A stretch of 64,000 nucleotides of DNA from Mycobacterium stomatepiae (lineage in GTDB: Bacteria; Actinomycetota; Actinomycetes; Mycobacteriales; Mycobacteriaceae). Below the pieces are notes generated by a model. That model was not told where the DNA came from and ran no database searches. It saw only the letters and a list, made by a program, of their open reading frames with translations. Positions within the stretch are counted from its first letter, which is position 1; every line of letters starts with the position of its first letter. Positions 25,959 through 34,332 of the stretch are shown here, in pieces. Location: contig NZ_AP022587.1 of NCBI RefSeq assembly GCF_010731715.1, positions 620,001-684,000 of the forward strand. Direction: 5' to 3'. A program made the position numbers and the translations under genes.

Positions 25959-26834
25959 TCAGCTGTCGCACTCGGCGGCGCTCGCCACCGCGGCCTCCAC
26001 GAAGCGGCGCAACTCGGCGTTGCGGGCGCGCGGCAGGAAGGCCAGGGACACCTCGCTCTGCGGCGCTCCATTCAGCGCGATGAACCGGACGCCAGGGTGA
26101 ATGTTGCGCCGGACGGCGACGTCGGGGATCACGCCGATGCCTCGATCGGCGGCGACGGATTCGATCCACTCGTCGAAATTCGATGTCTCCACGACGGTTC
26201 GTGGGCCTTCGCCCGGCGGCCACGACCATGGTCCGGTGGTGCCACTGGAGACGTTGACCACCAGCGGCCATTGCGGGACCTGGGCCCAGTCCAACTCCGA
26301 CCTGCGCGCCAGCCGGGAGTGCACCGAACACACGGCCACCCGTGACTCATTGAACAGGTGCACGACCCGTACTGCGGTCGAGGTCACCTGGCCGCGCACC
26401 ACCGCGATGTTGACCCGGCCCTGCTGTACCGCGGCCAGCGCATCGTCGGTGCGGATCAAACTGACCGTCGTTCCGGTGGCCCGCTCGAACCGGGCGACGG
26501 TGTCTTGGGCCCACGGATCGGGCAACAACTAGCTGAATCCCAGGCGAATACTCGTCTGGCGACGCACGGCGTCCACACCCCGTTCGAGTTCGGCGAGAAC
26601 CCTTTCGACGTGGTCGAAGAAGGTCCGCCCCGCGTGCGTCATCTCCACGTGGCGGGAGCTGCGGTCGAGCAGGGTGACGCCGAGCGCGTCTTCCAACTGC
26701 TGGATAGTGCGGCTCAGGGCGGGTTGGGTGATCGCGAGCTCATCGGCCGCGCGCGTGAACGACTGCAGTCGCGCCACTGCCTCGAACGCCCGCAGGTGAC
26801 GCAACTCGACGCGGCCTCCGTCCAGCACGCCCAT
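25959..26834 (-). pseudogene. LysR-family regulator interrupted by an in-frame amber codon
   Basis: The N-terminal part (from the ATG at 26834) has the LysR helix-turn-helix VELRHLRAFEAVARLQSFTR, ADELAITQPALSRTIQQLED. It stops after RLGFS at a TAG (positions 26529-26531). The same frame continues with LLPDPWAQDTVARFERATG and a full effector domain of about 190 residues. LysR proteins usually have an aromatic residue at this point, and TGG to TAG would explain the break. The intact gene would be about 291 residues. It is divergent from the tautomerase/nitronate monooxygenase pair, its likely former target. A sequencing error is possible. Confidence 0.85.
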
Positions 26835-26928
26835 GCCTGACAAGCATAGATGGTGCACGGCAGGCATTTCACTCACCGCTCGCCGCGGACCTAACGTCAT
26901 GGATAAGGCGCACGGACGAGGAGAGAAA

Positions 26929-27321
26929 ATGCCGCTGCTGTACTTCGACCTGATCGAGGGTCGCACGCCGTCGGAGATCCAGGCGTTGCTGGACGCCGCG
27001 CATGACGCCGTCCTCGGCGCGTTCGCGGTCCCGCCGGGCGACCGCTACCAGGTGGTGCGCACTCATCCCGCGCACGAGATCGTGGCCTGGGACACCGGTC
27101 TCGGCATCGACCGCTCGGCACGGCTGGTGATTGTGCACGTGGTCAGTCGCCAGCGCACTCGCGCCATGAAGGAACGGTTCTACGAATTGTTGGCGGCCAA
27201 CCTCGCCGAGCGATGCGGCGTCGACCCGGCCGATCTGATCGTGTCGATCACCGAAAACGGGGACGAGGATTGGTCTTTCGGTCACGGTCGCGCGCAGTTC
27301 CTCACCGGAGAACTGAAATGA
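26929..27321 (+). CDS. Tautomerase-family protein
   Basis: Protein of 130 residues whose second residue is proline (MPLLYFDLIEG), the N-terminal catalytic base of the 4-oxalocrotonate tautomerase/MIF superfamily after removal of Met. The rest fits a tandem beta-alpha-beta unit: RTPSEIQALLDAAHDAVLGA and AMKERFYELLAANLAERCGV. ATG 26929 has GAGGAGAGAA upstream. The stop overlaps the nitronate monooxygenase start (ATGA), so they are co-translated. Substrate unknown, probably an enol or unsaturated acid. The divergent LysR gene is broken. Confidence 0.85.
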   Translation: MPLLYFDLIEGRTPSEIQALLDAAHDAVLGAFAVPPGDRYQVVRTHPAHEIVAWDTGLGIDRSARLVIVHVVSRQRTRAMKERFYELLAANLAERCGVDPADLIVSITENGDEDWSFGHGRAQFLTGELK

Positions 27322-28286
27322 GCACGAAGCTGACGACCCGTCTTACGACATTCTTTGGCATCGAGCACCCGATCCTGCTGGCGCCGATGGACGTGGTTTC
27401 CGGGGGGCGGCTCGCGGCCGCGGTGACAGCAGCAGGCGGCCTGGGGCTGATCGGTGGAGGCTACGGTGACGCCGAATGGTTGCGACGCGAATTCGACTTG
27501 GCCGAGGGAGCAAGGGTCGGATGCGGATTCATTACCTGGAGCGCTGCCCGCGATCCCGAACTGCTGGACATAGCTTTGGCGCGACAGCCAGCCACGATCA
27601 TGTCGTCGTTCAGCCATCCGCGCGCCTTCGCCGACCGCATTTTCGGCGCCCTTGTCCCCTTCACCTGTCAGGTCCAGACTCTCGAGCAGACACGCCAGGC
27701 CATCGATGCCGGCGCGGATGTCATAGTGGCGCAGGGCGGCGAGGCCGGCGGGCATGGAATGGCGCTGCGCTCCACCTTCACGCTGGTGCCCCAAGTGGTC
27801 GACCTCGTCGCCGAGCGTTCGCCCGAGACGCTGGTGGTGGCGGCTGGCGGTATCGCCGACGGCCGTGGCCTTGCGGCGGCGCTGGCGCTCGGCGCCGACG
27901 GTGTCTTGGTTGGAAGCAGGTTTGTTGCTTCGGCAGAGGCGCTGGTATCGCCGGGAGCTGTGCAGCGAATCGTCGAGGCCGGTGGCGACGACACTGTTCG
28001 CACACAAGTCTATGACCGTGTACGACAAGCGGATTGGCCGCCGGAATACAACGGGCGGGTGCTGAGAAATTCGTTGATCGAGACATGGCACGGCAACGAG
28101 CACGAACTCCTGACGCGCTTACCGGAGGTGCTGAACTCTTTCGCGAAAGCCGTTGCAGCAGAGGACTTTGACAGTGTCACCGTACCGATCGGTGAGGCGA
28201 TCGGGCTCGTCCGCGATGTACGGCCCGCGGCCGAGATCGTGCATGGCATGGCGCGTGATGCCGCGCGAATCCTCGGCCGGGCGTGA
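27318..28286 (+). CDS. Nitronate monooxygenase-like flavoprotein
   Basis: FMN-dependent TIM-barrel oxidoreductase of 322 residues. Seen: FGIEHPILLAPMDVVSGGRL, AGADVIVAQGGEAGGHG (phosphate-binding and active-site region), AAGGIADGRGLAAALALGAD and GVLVGSRFVAS. Members oxidise alkyl nitronates or act as NADH:quinone reductases (enoyl reductase-like). The start is fixed by the ATGA overlap with the tautomerase. The pair may process a nitro or unsaturated compound, which is inference. Confidence 0.9.
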   Translation: MSTKLTTRLTTFFGIEHPILLAPMDVVSGGRLAAAVTAAGGLGLIGGGYGDAEWLRREFDLAEGARVGCGFITWSAARDPELLDIALARQPATIMSSFSHPRAFADRIFGALVPFTCQVQTLEQTRQAIDAGADVIVAQGGEAGGHGMALRSTFTLVPQVVDLVAERSPETLVVAAGGIADGRGLAAALALGADGVLVGSRFVASAEALVSPGAVQRIVEAGGDDTVRTQVYDRVRQADWPPEYNGRVLRNSLIETWHGNEHELLTRLPEVLNSFAKAVAAEDFDSVTVPIGEAIGLVRDVRPAAEIVHGMARDAARILGRA

Positions 28287-28289
28287 CGG

Positions 28290-28635
28290 TCAGTACAAGG
28301 GCGACCAGTCCGACGTGCGCAGCAACCGGCTCTCCCACTGATCGCGGTACTTGAGCGCTTCGAACATGTAACTGCCCGGCGCCCGGTACTCGGGCGGCAC
28401 CTCCTTGGTCAGCAGGTGGACGAGTGCCGCGTAGTTGTTGGAGTCGTCAATCTTCTGCCACAGCATGGCTTCTCGTCGTTGATAGCTGCCATGCGCGACT
28501 TGGAAACCGGCCCGCCGCGCACTGCCGTACGGCGGTCGCCAGCTCGCCGTAGCCGACGGTGCGCCCGTCGACGATCAGCGCGGGACGGGCGGGATCGCCG
28601 CTGGCGGTGGCCTCGTGGATCGTCCTGGTGCTCAT
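28290..28635 (-). pseudogene. Deletion scar: fadD start joined to NIPSNAP tail
   Basis: Two gene fragments abut. From the ATG at 28635, about 40 codons match the N-terminus of an acyl-CoA synthetase (TRTIHEATASGDPARPALIV, then YGELATAVRQCA). Around 28506-28515 the sequence changes, in another frame, to the last about 72 residues of a NIPSNAP-family protein (QKIDDSNNYAALVHLLTKEV ... RLLRTSDWSPLY), ending at the TGA at 28290. The second piece closely resembles the end of the intact neighbour at 28652. The simplest reading is that a NIPSNAP-fadD-NIPSNAP operon lost most of fadD and the front of the second NIPSNAP in one deletion. Confidence 0.8.
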
Positions 28636-28651
28636 GGCGGCCGCAGTGCCC

Positions 28652-29350
28652 CTAGTAAAGAGGCGACCACTCGGAGGTGCGCAGCAGTCGGCTGCTCCAC
28701 TGGTCGCGCAGGTCCAGCGCGTCGTACATCCAGGTGCCCGGCGCGCGGTACTCGGCGGGGATATGGCTGCGCAGCAGATCGAGCAGCGCGTCCGGTCGGC
28801 TGATGCGCTGCATCAGGATCACCTCCCGGCGCACGTGGCTGCCGAGGGCGGGCTGGAATGCGGCGTGCATGGTCAGCATCGAGGAGGGTGCCTCGAGGCT
28901 CCTGGCGTACACGTCGCCGCAGCGGACGATGTACTCCTCGAACTTGTCCTCGTAGGGCCACATGGTGTCTTCCATGTAGAGGGTCATCTCGTGCTCGCGC
29001 CCGTCGACCGGCACCTCGCCGAACTGGACGTCGACCAGCGGCGACCAGGGCAGCGGCATGAGTAGCTTCGCGACGACCTCGTGGCGAAGCTCGTCGAGAC
29101 CACGCATCCACTCCTGCAGATCGCCCTTCTGCACCCGAAGGGTCAGCCGCTCCCAGGCCGCGCCGTCGCGAACCGCGGTGACCGTGACGACGGTGTACGC
29201 GGGCCCGCTGCCGTGCGCTTGGTTGGCGTACCACAGCAGCCGGGCGTCGTCGCCGTCCCCGAGCATCGGCATCCAGCCGTCCCGGAATGCCGCCTCGAAG
29301 TCGTCTTCCTTGCGGCCGCGCACCGTGTGTAGTTCGTGCATGAACAGCAC
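28652..29350 (-). CDS. NIPSNAP-family protein
   Basis: Protein of 232 residues in the NIPSNAP/dimeric alpha-beta barrel group: LFMHELHTVRGRKEDDFEAA at the start, EWMRGLDELRHEVVAKLL, and a C-terminal RLLRTSEWSPLY. GTG 29350 has GGAGGTCTGTGC upstream. Such proteins often accompany acyl-CoA synthetases and redox enzymes in actinobacteria; reaction unknown. A truncated sister copy lies just downstream (28290-28505), separated by a fadD fragment. It is divergent from the carboxymuconolactone decarboxylase/nitroreductase operon. Confidence 0.78.
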   Translation of the reverse strand: MLFMHELHTVRGRKEDDFEAAFRDGWMPMLGDGDDARLLWYANQAHGSGPAYTVVTVTAVRDGAAWERLTLRVQKGDLQEWMRGLDELRHEVVAKLLMPLPWSPLVDVQFGEVPVDGREHEMTLYMEDTMWPYEDKFEEYIVRCGDVYARSLEAPSSMLTMHAAFQPALGSHVRREVILMQRISRPDALLDLLRSHIPAEYRAPGTWMYDALDLRDQWSSRLLRTSEWSPLY

Positions 29351-29532
29351 GCACAGACCTCCGTTCGCGGCACCGGGCTGGAGGCCGCTCCACCGACGGT
29401 AACCCCGGCAGATTCGCGCGTCCAGGCTGGGTTAGTCATATGCGCAATTACGCCGAGTCGGTGACCTGGACAGCCGAGTTGAGAATCTGGTTTGCTCAAG
29501 TCGGTACCGTCCTTACCGGGTAGGAGTTCCTC

Positions 29533-30015
29533 ATGGCAAGGCTTGACGTGCCGGACGGCCGGGGCGGCGAAGCCGCGATGATCTGGACGTTGCGGCCGCA
29601 GCTGGGCGCCATGGTCGAACGAATGATCCGCGGGGCCTATCGGCAGAGCACCCTGCCGGCCGACGAGCGTGAGCTGGCCAGAATGCGGATCGCGCAAATC
29701 AACGACTGCGTGGCCTGCTCCGGTTTCCGCGCCCAGTCGGTGCTGGATGCCGGCGTGGCGCCCGAGCTGTACGACAACGTCGCCGCGTACGCCGGCTATC
29801 CCGGATACACGCCGCGCCAGCACCTCGCGATCGAGTTCGCGGAGCGCTTCGCCAACGACCACGCCTCGATGGATGACGGGTTCTTCCACCGACTTCGAGA
29901 GTCGTTCTCCGACGAGGAGATTCTGGATCTCACGCTGTGCGTTGCGGTATTTCTTGGACTGGGCCGCTCGCTGACCGTGCTGGGCGTCGACCAGTCCTGT
30001 GCCATCGACCTCTAA
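29533..30015 (+). CDS. Carboxymuconolactone decarboxylase/AhpD-fold protein
   Basis: Protein of 160 residues, all helical AhpD-like fold. The motif INDCVACSGFRAQSV holds the CxxC redox pair seen in AhpD-type alkylhydroperoxidases. TAGGAG precedes the ATG. It starts an operon with a nitroreductase (29 bp gap) and an SRPBCC protein. The role may be thiol-based detoxification or ring-lactone chemistry; the cysteine pair favours the former. Confidence 0.85.
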   Translation: MARLDVPDGRGGEAAMIWTLRPQLGAMVERMIRGAYRQSTLPADERELARMRIAQINDCVACSGFRAQSVLDAGVAPELYDNVAAYAGYPGYTPRQHLAIEFAERFANDHASMDDGFFHRLRESFSDEEILDLTLCVAVFLGLGRSLTVLGVDQSCAIDL

Positions 30016-30044
30016 CCCCTCGGATAATCCCTCGGAAGGAACCC

Positions 30045-30674
30045 ATGGACATCGCCACCGTCGACGAACTGCTGAGCACCACGCGATCGGTTCGTAAACG
30101 TCTCGACCTCACCCGGCCGGTCAGTCGCGAGGTGATTCTGGAGTGCATCCGGCTGGCGATGCAGGCGCCGACGGCAAGCAATACCCAGGACTGGCGCTGG
30201 CTGGTGATCACCGACGCGGACAAGCGCGAAGCCATCGCCGAGATCTACCGCAGCATCGGCTCGCAGTACCTGGCGTATGCGGCCGACAACGCGACGGACC
30301 CACAGACGCAACGGGTGTACCAGAGCGCGATGAGCCTCACCGACACGCTGGGAAAGGTTCCGGTGCACGTGATCCCGTGTCTCACCCAGCGCATAGAGAC
30401 GGCTGAACCGGGCATCGCCGCGGCCGCCTGGGCGTCGATCATTCCGGCGGGCTGGAGCTTTCTGCTGGCGCTGCGCTCGCGCGGGCTGGGATCGGTGTGG
30501 ACGATGATGCATCTGTTCAAGGAGAAAGAGGTGGCCGAGCTGCTCGGCATTCCTCCGACGGTCACGCAGGCCGCGCTGTTCCCCGTCGCCTACACGATCG
30601 GCACCGACTTCCGGCCGGCCACGCGGCCGCCCGCGGAAACCATCACTTACTGGGACACCTGGGAACAAAGCTGA
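30045..30674 (+). CDS. Nitroreductase-family FMN oxidoreductase
   Basis: Protein of 209 residues. Seen: DELLSTTRSVRKRLDLTRPV with the FMN-binding arginines, AMQAPTASNTQDWRWLVI, and AGWSFLLALRSRGLGSVWTM, the core of the NfsA/NfsB-like fold. GGAAGGA precedes the ATG at 30045. It overlaps the next ATG by one base (TGATG), so translation is coupled. The substrate could be a nitro compound, quinone or enone; nothing in the sequence decides. Confidence 0.9.
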   Translation: MDIATVDELLSTTRSVRKRLDLTRPVSREVILECIRLAMQAPTASNTQDWRWLVITDADKREAIAEIYRSIGSQYLAYAADNATDPQTQRVYQSAMSLTDTLGKVPVHVIPCLTQRIETAEPGIAAAAWASIIPAGWSFLLALRSRGLGSVWTMMHLFKEKEVAELLGIPPTVTQAALFPVAYTIGTDFRPATRPPAETITYWDTWEQS

Positions 30675-31168
30675 TGCAGTCCTACACCGTGCGGTTCCAC
30701 GTCGACGCGCCGCCGAAGAAGGTCTGGCGAGTGCTGCATCCTCCGGTGCCACCGAACGCGCCGCGGCCCCGGGTGCTCAAGTGGCCGACCGGCAGCATGG
30801 AAATCCTGAACGAGGGCAACGAAGCCGGGGAGGGCCTGGTCCGCACCTGCATCTTCGAGGTGCCCAAATACCTGCTGACCGGCGGCAGGGCGCGTTCCTG
30901 GGAGACTGTGACCGAGGCCGAGCTCAACAAGCTGTCGCGCTACGTCGCCGTCGGCGCCCCGCTGTGGTCGCGCGCCGAGGGATATCACCAACTCGAGGAG
31001 CAGCCCGACGGCACCACCGTGCTGACGTTTCACGAGACCTATCACGCCTACAACCCGGTGCTGCGCTTCTTTCTCGAGCGCCCGGTGCACGCGAAGATCT
31101 CGCGGGACAACCTCGACACCTACGAGCACGCACTCGGCTACGCGGGCAAGGTGCGACGGCTGGCCTAG
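30674..31168 (+). CDS. SRPBCC-type protein
   Basis: Protein of 164 residues coupled to the nitroreductase (TGATG). It starts MQSYTVRFHVDAPPKKVWRVL, the usual first strand and helix of the SRPBCC fold, and ends with a helix (NLDTYEHALGYAGKVRRLA). HETYHAYNPVLRFFLERPVH in the second half is unusual in its aromatic and histidine content. It may bind the substrate or product of the nitroreductase. No signal peptide. Confidence 0.78.
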   Translation: MQSYTVRFHVDAPPKKVWRVLHPPVPPNAPRPRVLKWPTGSMEILNEGNEAGEGLVRTCIFEVPKYLLTGGRARSWETVTEAELNKLSRYVAVGAPLWSRAEGYHQLEEQPDGTTVLTFHETYHAYNPVLRFFLERPVHAKISRDNLDTYEHALGYAGKVRRLA

Positions 31169-31190
31169 GCGCTTTTCAGCGGCTCGCGTG

Positions 31191-31210
31191 ATTTCACAGT
31201 GATGTGAATT
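31191..31210. promoter_or_regulatory. Imperfect dyad upstream of the Rv1906c homologue
   Basis: ATTTCAC and GTGAATT flank a 6-bp centre about 30 bp before the ATG at 31241. The arms match at six of seven positions. It could be an operator or lie in the promoter; no known factor is assigned. Confidence 0.3.
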
Positions 31211-31240
31211 AGGTTCCCGGCCCCGGTACCCTCGATAGCT

Positions 31241-31798
31241 ATGGGCGCAATACCTGCTGCGGTAAAGGTAGGGGCCGCGAGTCTGTTGGTCGCCGGCTGG
31301 GCCGCGTCCACCGTCGTTGCCAGCGCCGATCCGGACGACACCCACGGCCCGGCGCCGGGGCCGTCGCCCAGCCAGTCGGCGTCGCCCTCTCCCGCGCCCG
31401 CGGCATCTCCATCGCCATCGGCATCGCCGTCACCGCCCGGCAGCGCACCCAAGACGGTCATGGACAAGGACGGCATCTACGCGGTGGGCACCGACATTGT
31501 GCCGGGCATCTACAGCAGCGGCGGCCCGATCGGGAACGGCACCTGCTACTGGAAGCGGACGTCCAACCCCGACGGCGCCCTGATCGACAACTCGCTGACC
31601 AAGAAGCCGCAGGTCGTCAAGATCGATCCGACGGACAAGGCCTTCAAGACGGACGGCTGCCAGCCCTGGCAGCTGACACCGGACGCCGCCGCACCCGCCG
31701 ACGTTCCCGGGCCGGTCGCGGGAGCCCAGCTCCAAGGCACGATGGGCACTCTCAATGGACTGCTCGGGCCTAACGGAATGCGAGTGCCCGGCACCTGA
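31241..31798 (+). CDS. Exported protein with Ser/Pro-rich linker (Rv1906c homologue)
   Basis: Protein of 185 residues. A signal peptide (VGAASLLVAGWAASTVVASA) is followed by a low-complexity linker of Ser, Pro and Ala repeats (SQSASPSPAPAASPSPSASP) and a compact domain: DGIYAVGTDIVPGIYSSGGP, CYWKRTSNPDGALIDNS, then a single later cysteine in DGCQPW, probably disulfide-bonded with the first. This domain and its place beside aao match Rv1906c. The linker looks expanded compared with the M. tuberculosis protein as I recall it. Function unknown. Confidence 0.82.
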   Translation: MGAIPAAVKVGAASLLVAGWAASTVVASADPDDTHGPAPGPSPSQSASPSPAPAASPSPSASPSPPGSAPKTVMDKDGIYAVGTDIVPGIYSSGGPIGNGTCYWKRTSNPDGALIDNSLTKKPQVVKIDPTDKAFKTDGCQPWQLTPDAAAPADVPGPVAGAQLQGTMGTLNGLLGPNGMRVPGT

Positions 31799-31815
31799 CC
31801 GGATAACGTGGCGAC

Positions 31816-32781
31816 GTGGCCAGTACCCAACAGATCGTCGTCGTCGGTGCCGGAGTCAGCGGGCTGACCTCCTCCCTGTGCCTGGCCGAAACGGGGTGGC
31901 CGGTTCGGGTGTGGACCGCCGCGATGCCCAAGCAGACGACATCGGTGGTAGCCGGTGCGGTGTGGGCCCCGCCGCGGCCGGCCGAACGAGCCACCAAAAC
32001 ACTGGCGTGGACCGAGTATTCGCTGGCGGTGTTTCGCGAACTGGCCGCCGACCCCGGCAGCGGGGTGCAGCTGGCACCGGCACTAAGCGTCGGCGAATTG
32101 ACCGCGACCGAGGCGATGTCGTCCGCGGCGGAGCTGATCCCCGAGTTGCAACCGGCCGAGCCGAGCGACCTGCCCGACGGTTACCGGGTCGGGTTTCGCG
32201 CGACCGTGCCGATGATCGACATGCCGCACTACCTCGACTACCTCACCCGGCGACTCGCCGCGTCCGGCTGCGAGATCGAGGAACACCCCGTGCGATCCCT
32301 GGCCGAGGCCGCCGACGCGGCACCGATCGTGATCAATTGTTCCGGTCTCGGCGCGCGGACGCTGGTGGGCGACGACACCGTGCGGCCGCTGTTCGGCCAG
32401 CACGTCGTCCTTGCGAATCCTGGTCTGCGGCAACTGTTTTTAGAGATCAGCAACGGCCCGGAATGGGTCTGCTACTTCCCGCACCCGCACCGGGTGGTGT
32501 GCGGCGGGATCAGCATCCCGGATCGCTGGGACACCACTGCAGACCCCGACATCACCGAACGTATCGTCGCGCGCTGCCGGCGGATCGAGCCGAGGCTTGC
32601 CGAGGCCGAGGTGATCGAGACGATTACCGGGCTGCGGCCCGATCGTCCGTCGGTGCGGCTGGAGGCCGAGCCGCTCGGGCGGGCGCGCTGCATCCACAAC
32701 TACGGGCACGGCGGCAATGGGGTGACGCTGTCCTGGGGTTGCGCCCGAGATGTAGTGAGTCTGGTCAGCGCTGATCGCTGA
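31816..32781 (+). CDS. aao: D-amino acid oxidase
   Basis: FAD enzyme of 321 residues that deaminates D-amino acids oxidatively. Seen: the FAD motif IVVVGAGVSGLTSSLCLAE, AGAVWAPPR, VINCSGLGAR, and the C-terminal HNYGHGGNGVTLSWGCA, which is diagnostic for DAO (the HGG binds FAD and substrate). GTG 31816 is used. Length and location match Rv1905c. It overlaps the convergent STAS gene by 17 bp and probably follows the Rv1906c homologue on one transcript. Confidence 0.92.
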   Translation: MASTQQIVVVGAGVSGLTSSLCLAETGWPVRVWTAAMPKQTTSVVAGAVWAPPRPAERATKTLAWTEYSLAVFRELAADPGSGVQLAPALSVGELTATEAMSSAAELIPELQPAEPSDLPDGYRVGFRATVPMIDMPHYLDYLTRRLAASGCEIEEHPVRSLAEAADAAPIVINCSGLGARTLVGDDTVRPLFGQHVVLANPGLRQLFLEISNGPEWVCYFPHPHRVVCGGISIPDRWDTTADPDITERIVARCRRIEPRLAEAEVIETITGLRPDRPSVRLEAEPLGRARCIHNYGHGGNGVTLSWGCARDVVSLVSADR

Positions 32782-33184
32782 CCGGCGAAAGCGCTGTCTC
32801 CACACTCGGGTAGGTCGGCAGTAGCGGACTCAGGCCGCACACGGCGATGGTCCGGTTCACGATGGCTTGGCGCGTGACCAGCCGCAGCGTGACGCCGCGA
32901 TCGCGACATTCCGCCGCCTCGTGCGCCAGCGCGGCATAGCCGCACGAGCCCATGAAATCAAGATCGCACACGTCGATTACGAACGGACCGGGCGCGACGG
33001 TCTCGGCGGCGCCGCGGCTCAGCAGATCCTGCCAGGCGGTCTCGTTGCTGGCGTCGATGTCACCGCCGACGTGGACCACTACCGAGGAACCGCTGCGCTT
33101 CGTGACCGCGCGCAGGCCGCCTGGCGCATGACCAAAGTACGACCCGTTGTTGGGTCGCGAGATTCCAATTTCGGCAGTGTCCAT
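32765..33184 (-). CDS. STAS-domain protein (anti-anti-sigma type)
   Basis: Protein of 139 residues with a STAS domain: VVVHVGGDIDASNETAWQDL, then VIDVCDLDFMGSCGYAALAH. The serine in DFMGSC is at the site that anti-sigma kinases phosphorylate in SpoIIAA/RsbV-type antagonists. It corresponds to Rv1904. No anti-sigma factor is adjacent, so its partner is not evident. It overlaps the aao stop by 17 bp. Confidence 0.86.
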   Translation of the reverse strand: MDTAEIGISRPNNGSYFGHAPGGLRAVTKRSGSSVVVHVGGDIDASNETAWQDLLSRGAAETVAPGPFVIDVCDLDFMGSCGYAALAHEAAECRDRGVTLRLVTRQAIVNRTIAVCGLSPLLPTYPSVETALSPVSDQR

Positions 33185-33407
33185 CTCTGCGACATCCCGT
33201 CGTCGTGGGCTTTATCGGGCGACGCCGTCCTTGTCCCGAAAGGTCGGCAGGGTTATCGTCAAACCGATCCTCGTCGGCTTTCACGTCGTTGCTCAGCATA
33301 TGTGCAATTGAGATTTACGAGGCGAAATTGCGCAAATCGGCCAGTTTTCCTGCGTCCGGTTGGGGCCGAAGGTCACTGAAACCCTTACTATTTCGGTAAC
33401 GATAGGA

Positions 33408-33880
33408 ATGACGAACCGAAACGGTGGAGCACCCGTGAGCATTGATTACGCGCTTAACGCTCGCATTGCCACCATTACGATCAATCGCCCCGAGACGCGC
33501 AACTCGCTGAATAAGGAACATTTCCGCGATTTAGCTCATGCGTGGGGCGACTTCCATTACGATGACGGCGCGTGGGTCGCCGTCGTCACCGGCGTCGGGC
33601 GCGATTTCTGCACCGGCGCGGATCTGAAGGAATTCATTCCCGAACTCAACCGGAGACCTTCCCAAACCCGAAGGCTGGGACGCCCTGGACTCCAGTCACG
33701 CGGTACTTCATCGCTTCGCCGTCTACAAGCCGATCATCGCCGCGGTCAACGGCACGTGTGTCGCGGGTGGCTTACGACAACGAGACTCGGCACAGCGACC
33801 GGGTTTTCGCGACCGAGGACGCCAAGGAAGGCCCGCACGCCTTCGCCGAGAAACGGCCACCGCGATGGCAGGCGCGTTGA
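33408..33880 (+). pseudogene. Enoyl-CoA hydratase remnant, frameshifted and internally deleted
   Basis: The first frame reads as a crotonase N-terminus: ARIATITINRPETRNSLNKE, WVAVVTGVGRDFCTGADLKE. At about 33655 the match shifts to another frame (EGWDALDSSHAVLHRFAVYK, PIIAAVNGTCVAGGL). After 33770 it jumps in a third frame to a typical C-terminus (RVFATEDAKEGPHAFAEKRP). About 110 residues of a 260-residue family member are missing. GTG 33435 is an alternative start. The product cannot be functional. Confidence 0.85.
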
Positions 33881-33883
33881 CGT

Positions 33884-34285
33884 CTACCGGTTGGTGGCGC
33901 GCCGGATGTCCCGGCTCAACAGCGACAGCAACCAACTCACGATCGACAGCACGATCGCGGCCCAGATCGCGGTCCACCAGAAGTGATCGATCTGCAGTCC
34001 CCAGTGCGTGGTGTTTTCGGTGATCCAGGCGGTGATCCACAACATCAACGCATTGACGACGACGTGGAACAGGCCCAGCGTCACGATGTAGAGCGGGATC
34101 GACAGCAACTGCACGATCGGTTTGACGAAAGCGTTCACCAAGCCGAACAGCACCGCCACCGCGAAGATGATGCCGACCCGCTGCAACTGCGTATCGCCCC
34201 CGACGAAGGTCAGGCCGTGGACCAATTTGGTCACCACCCACAGCGCTAACCCGGTCAACGCCGCGCGAATCAGGAAGGGGCCCAT
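33884..34285 (-). CDS. Phage-holin-4-type membrane protein (Rv1903 homologue)
   Basis: Integral membrane protein of 133 residues with four hydrophobic segments (for example IRAALTGLALWVVTKLVHGL, GIIFAVAVLFGLVNAFVKPI, LSIPLYIVTLGLFHVVVNAL). This is the YvlD/holin-4_2 family, which is common in bacteria and not phage-specific. Start choice: the ATG at 34285 lies 9 bp after GAGAGG, better spaced than the ATG at 34294. Function unknown. It matches Rv1903. Confidence 0.82.
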   Translation of the reverse strand: MGPFLIRAALTGLALWVVTKLVHGLTFVGGDTQLQRVGIIFAVAVLFGLVNAFVKPIVQLLSIPLYIVTLGLFHVVVNALMLWITAWITENTTHWGLQIDHFWWTAIWAAIVLSIVSWLLSLLSRDIRRATNR

Positions 34286-34332
34286 ACCGAACATCCTCTC
34301 ACCGAAGTGGCTGCGGGGCAGCCTTATTCGAG

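Noticed and set aside
33884..34285. Holin-like gene as a sign of a prophage
   Set aside because: The family is widespread in ordinary chromosomes and no other phage gene is near; it is the Rv1903 homologue.
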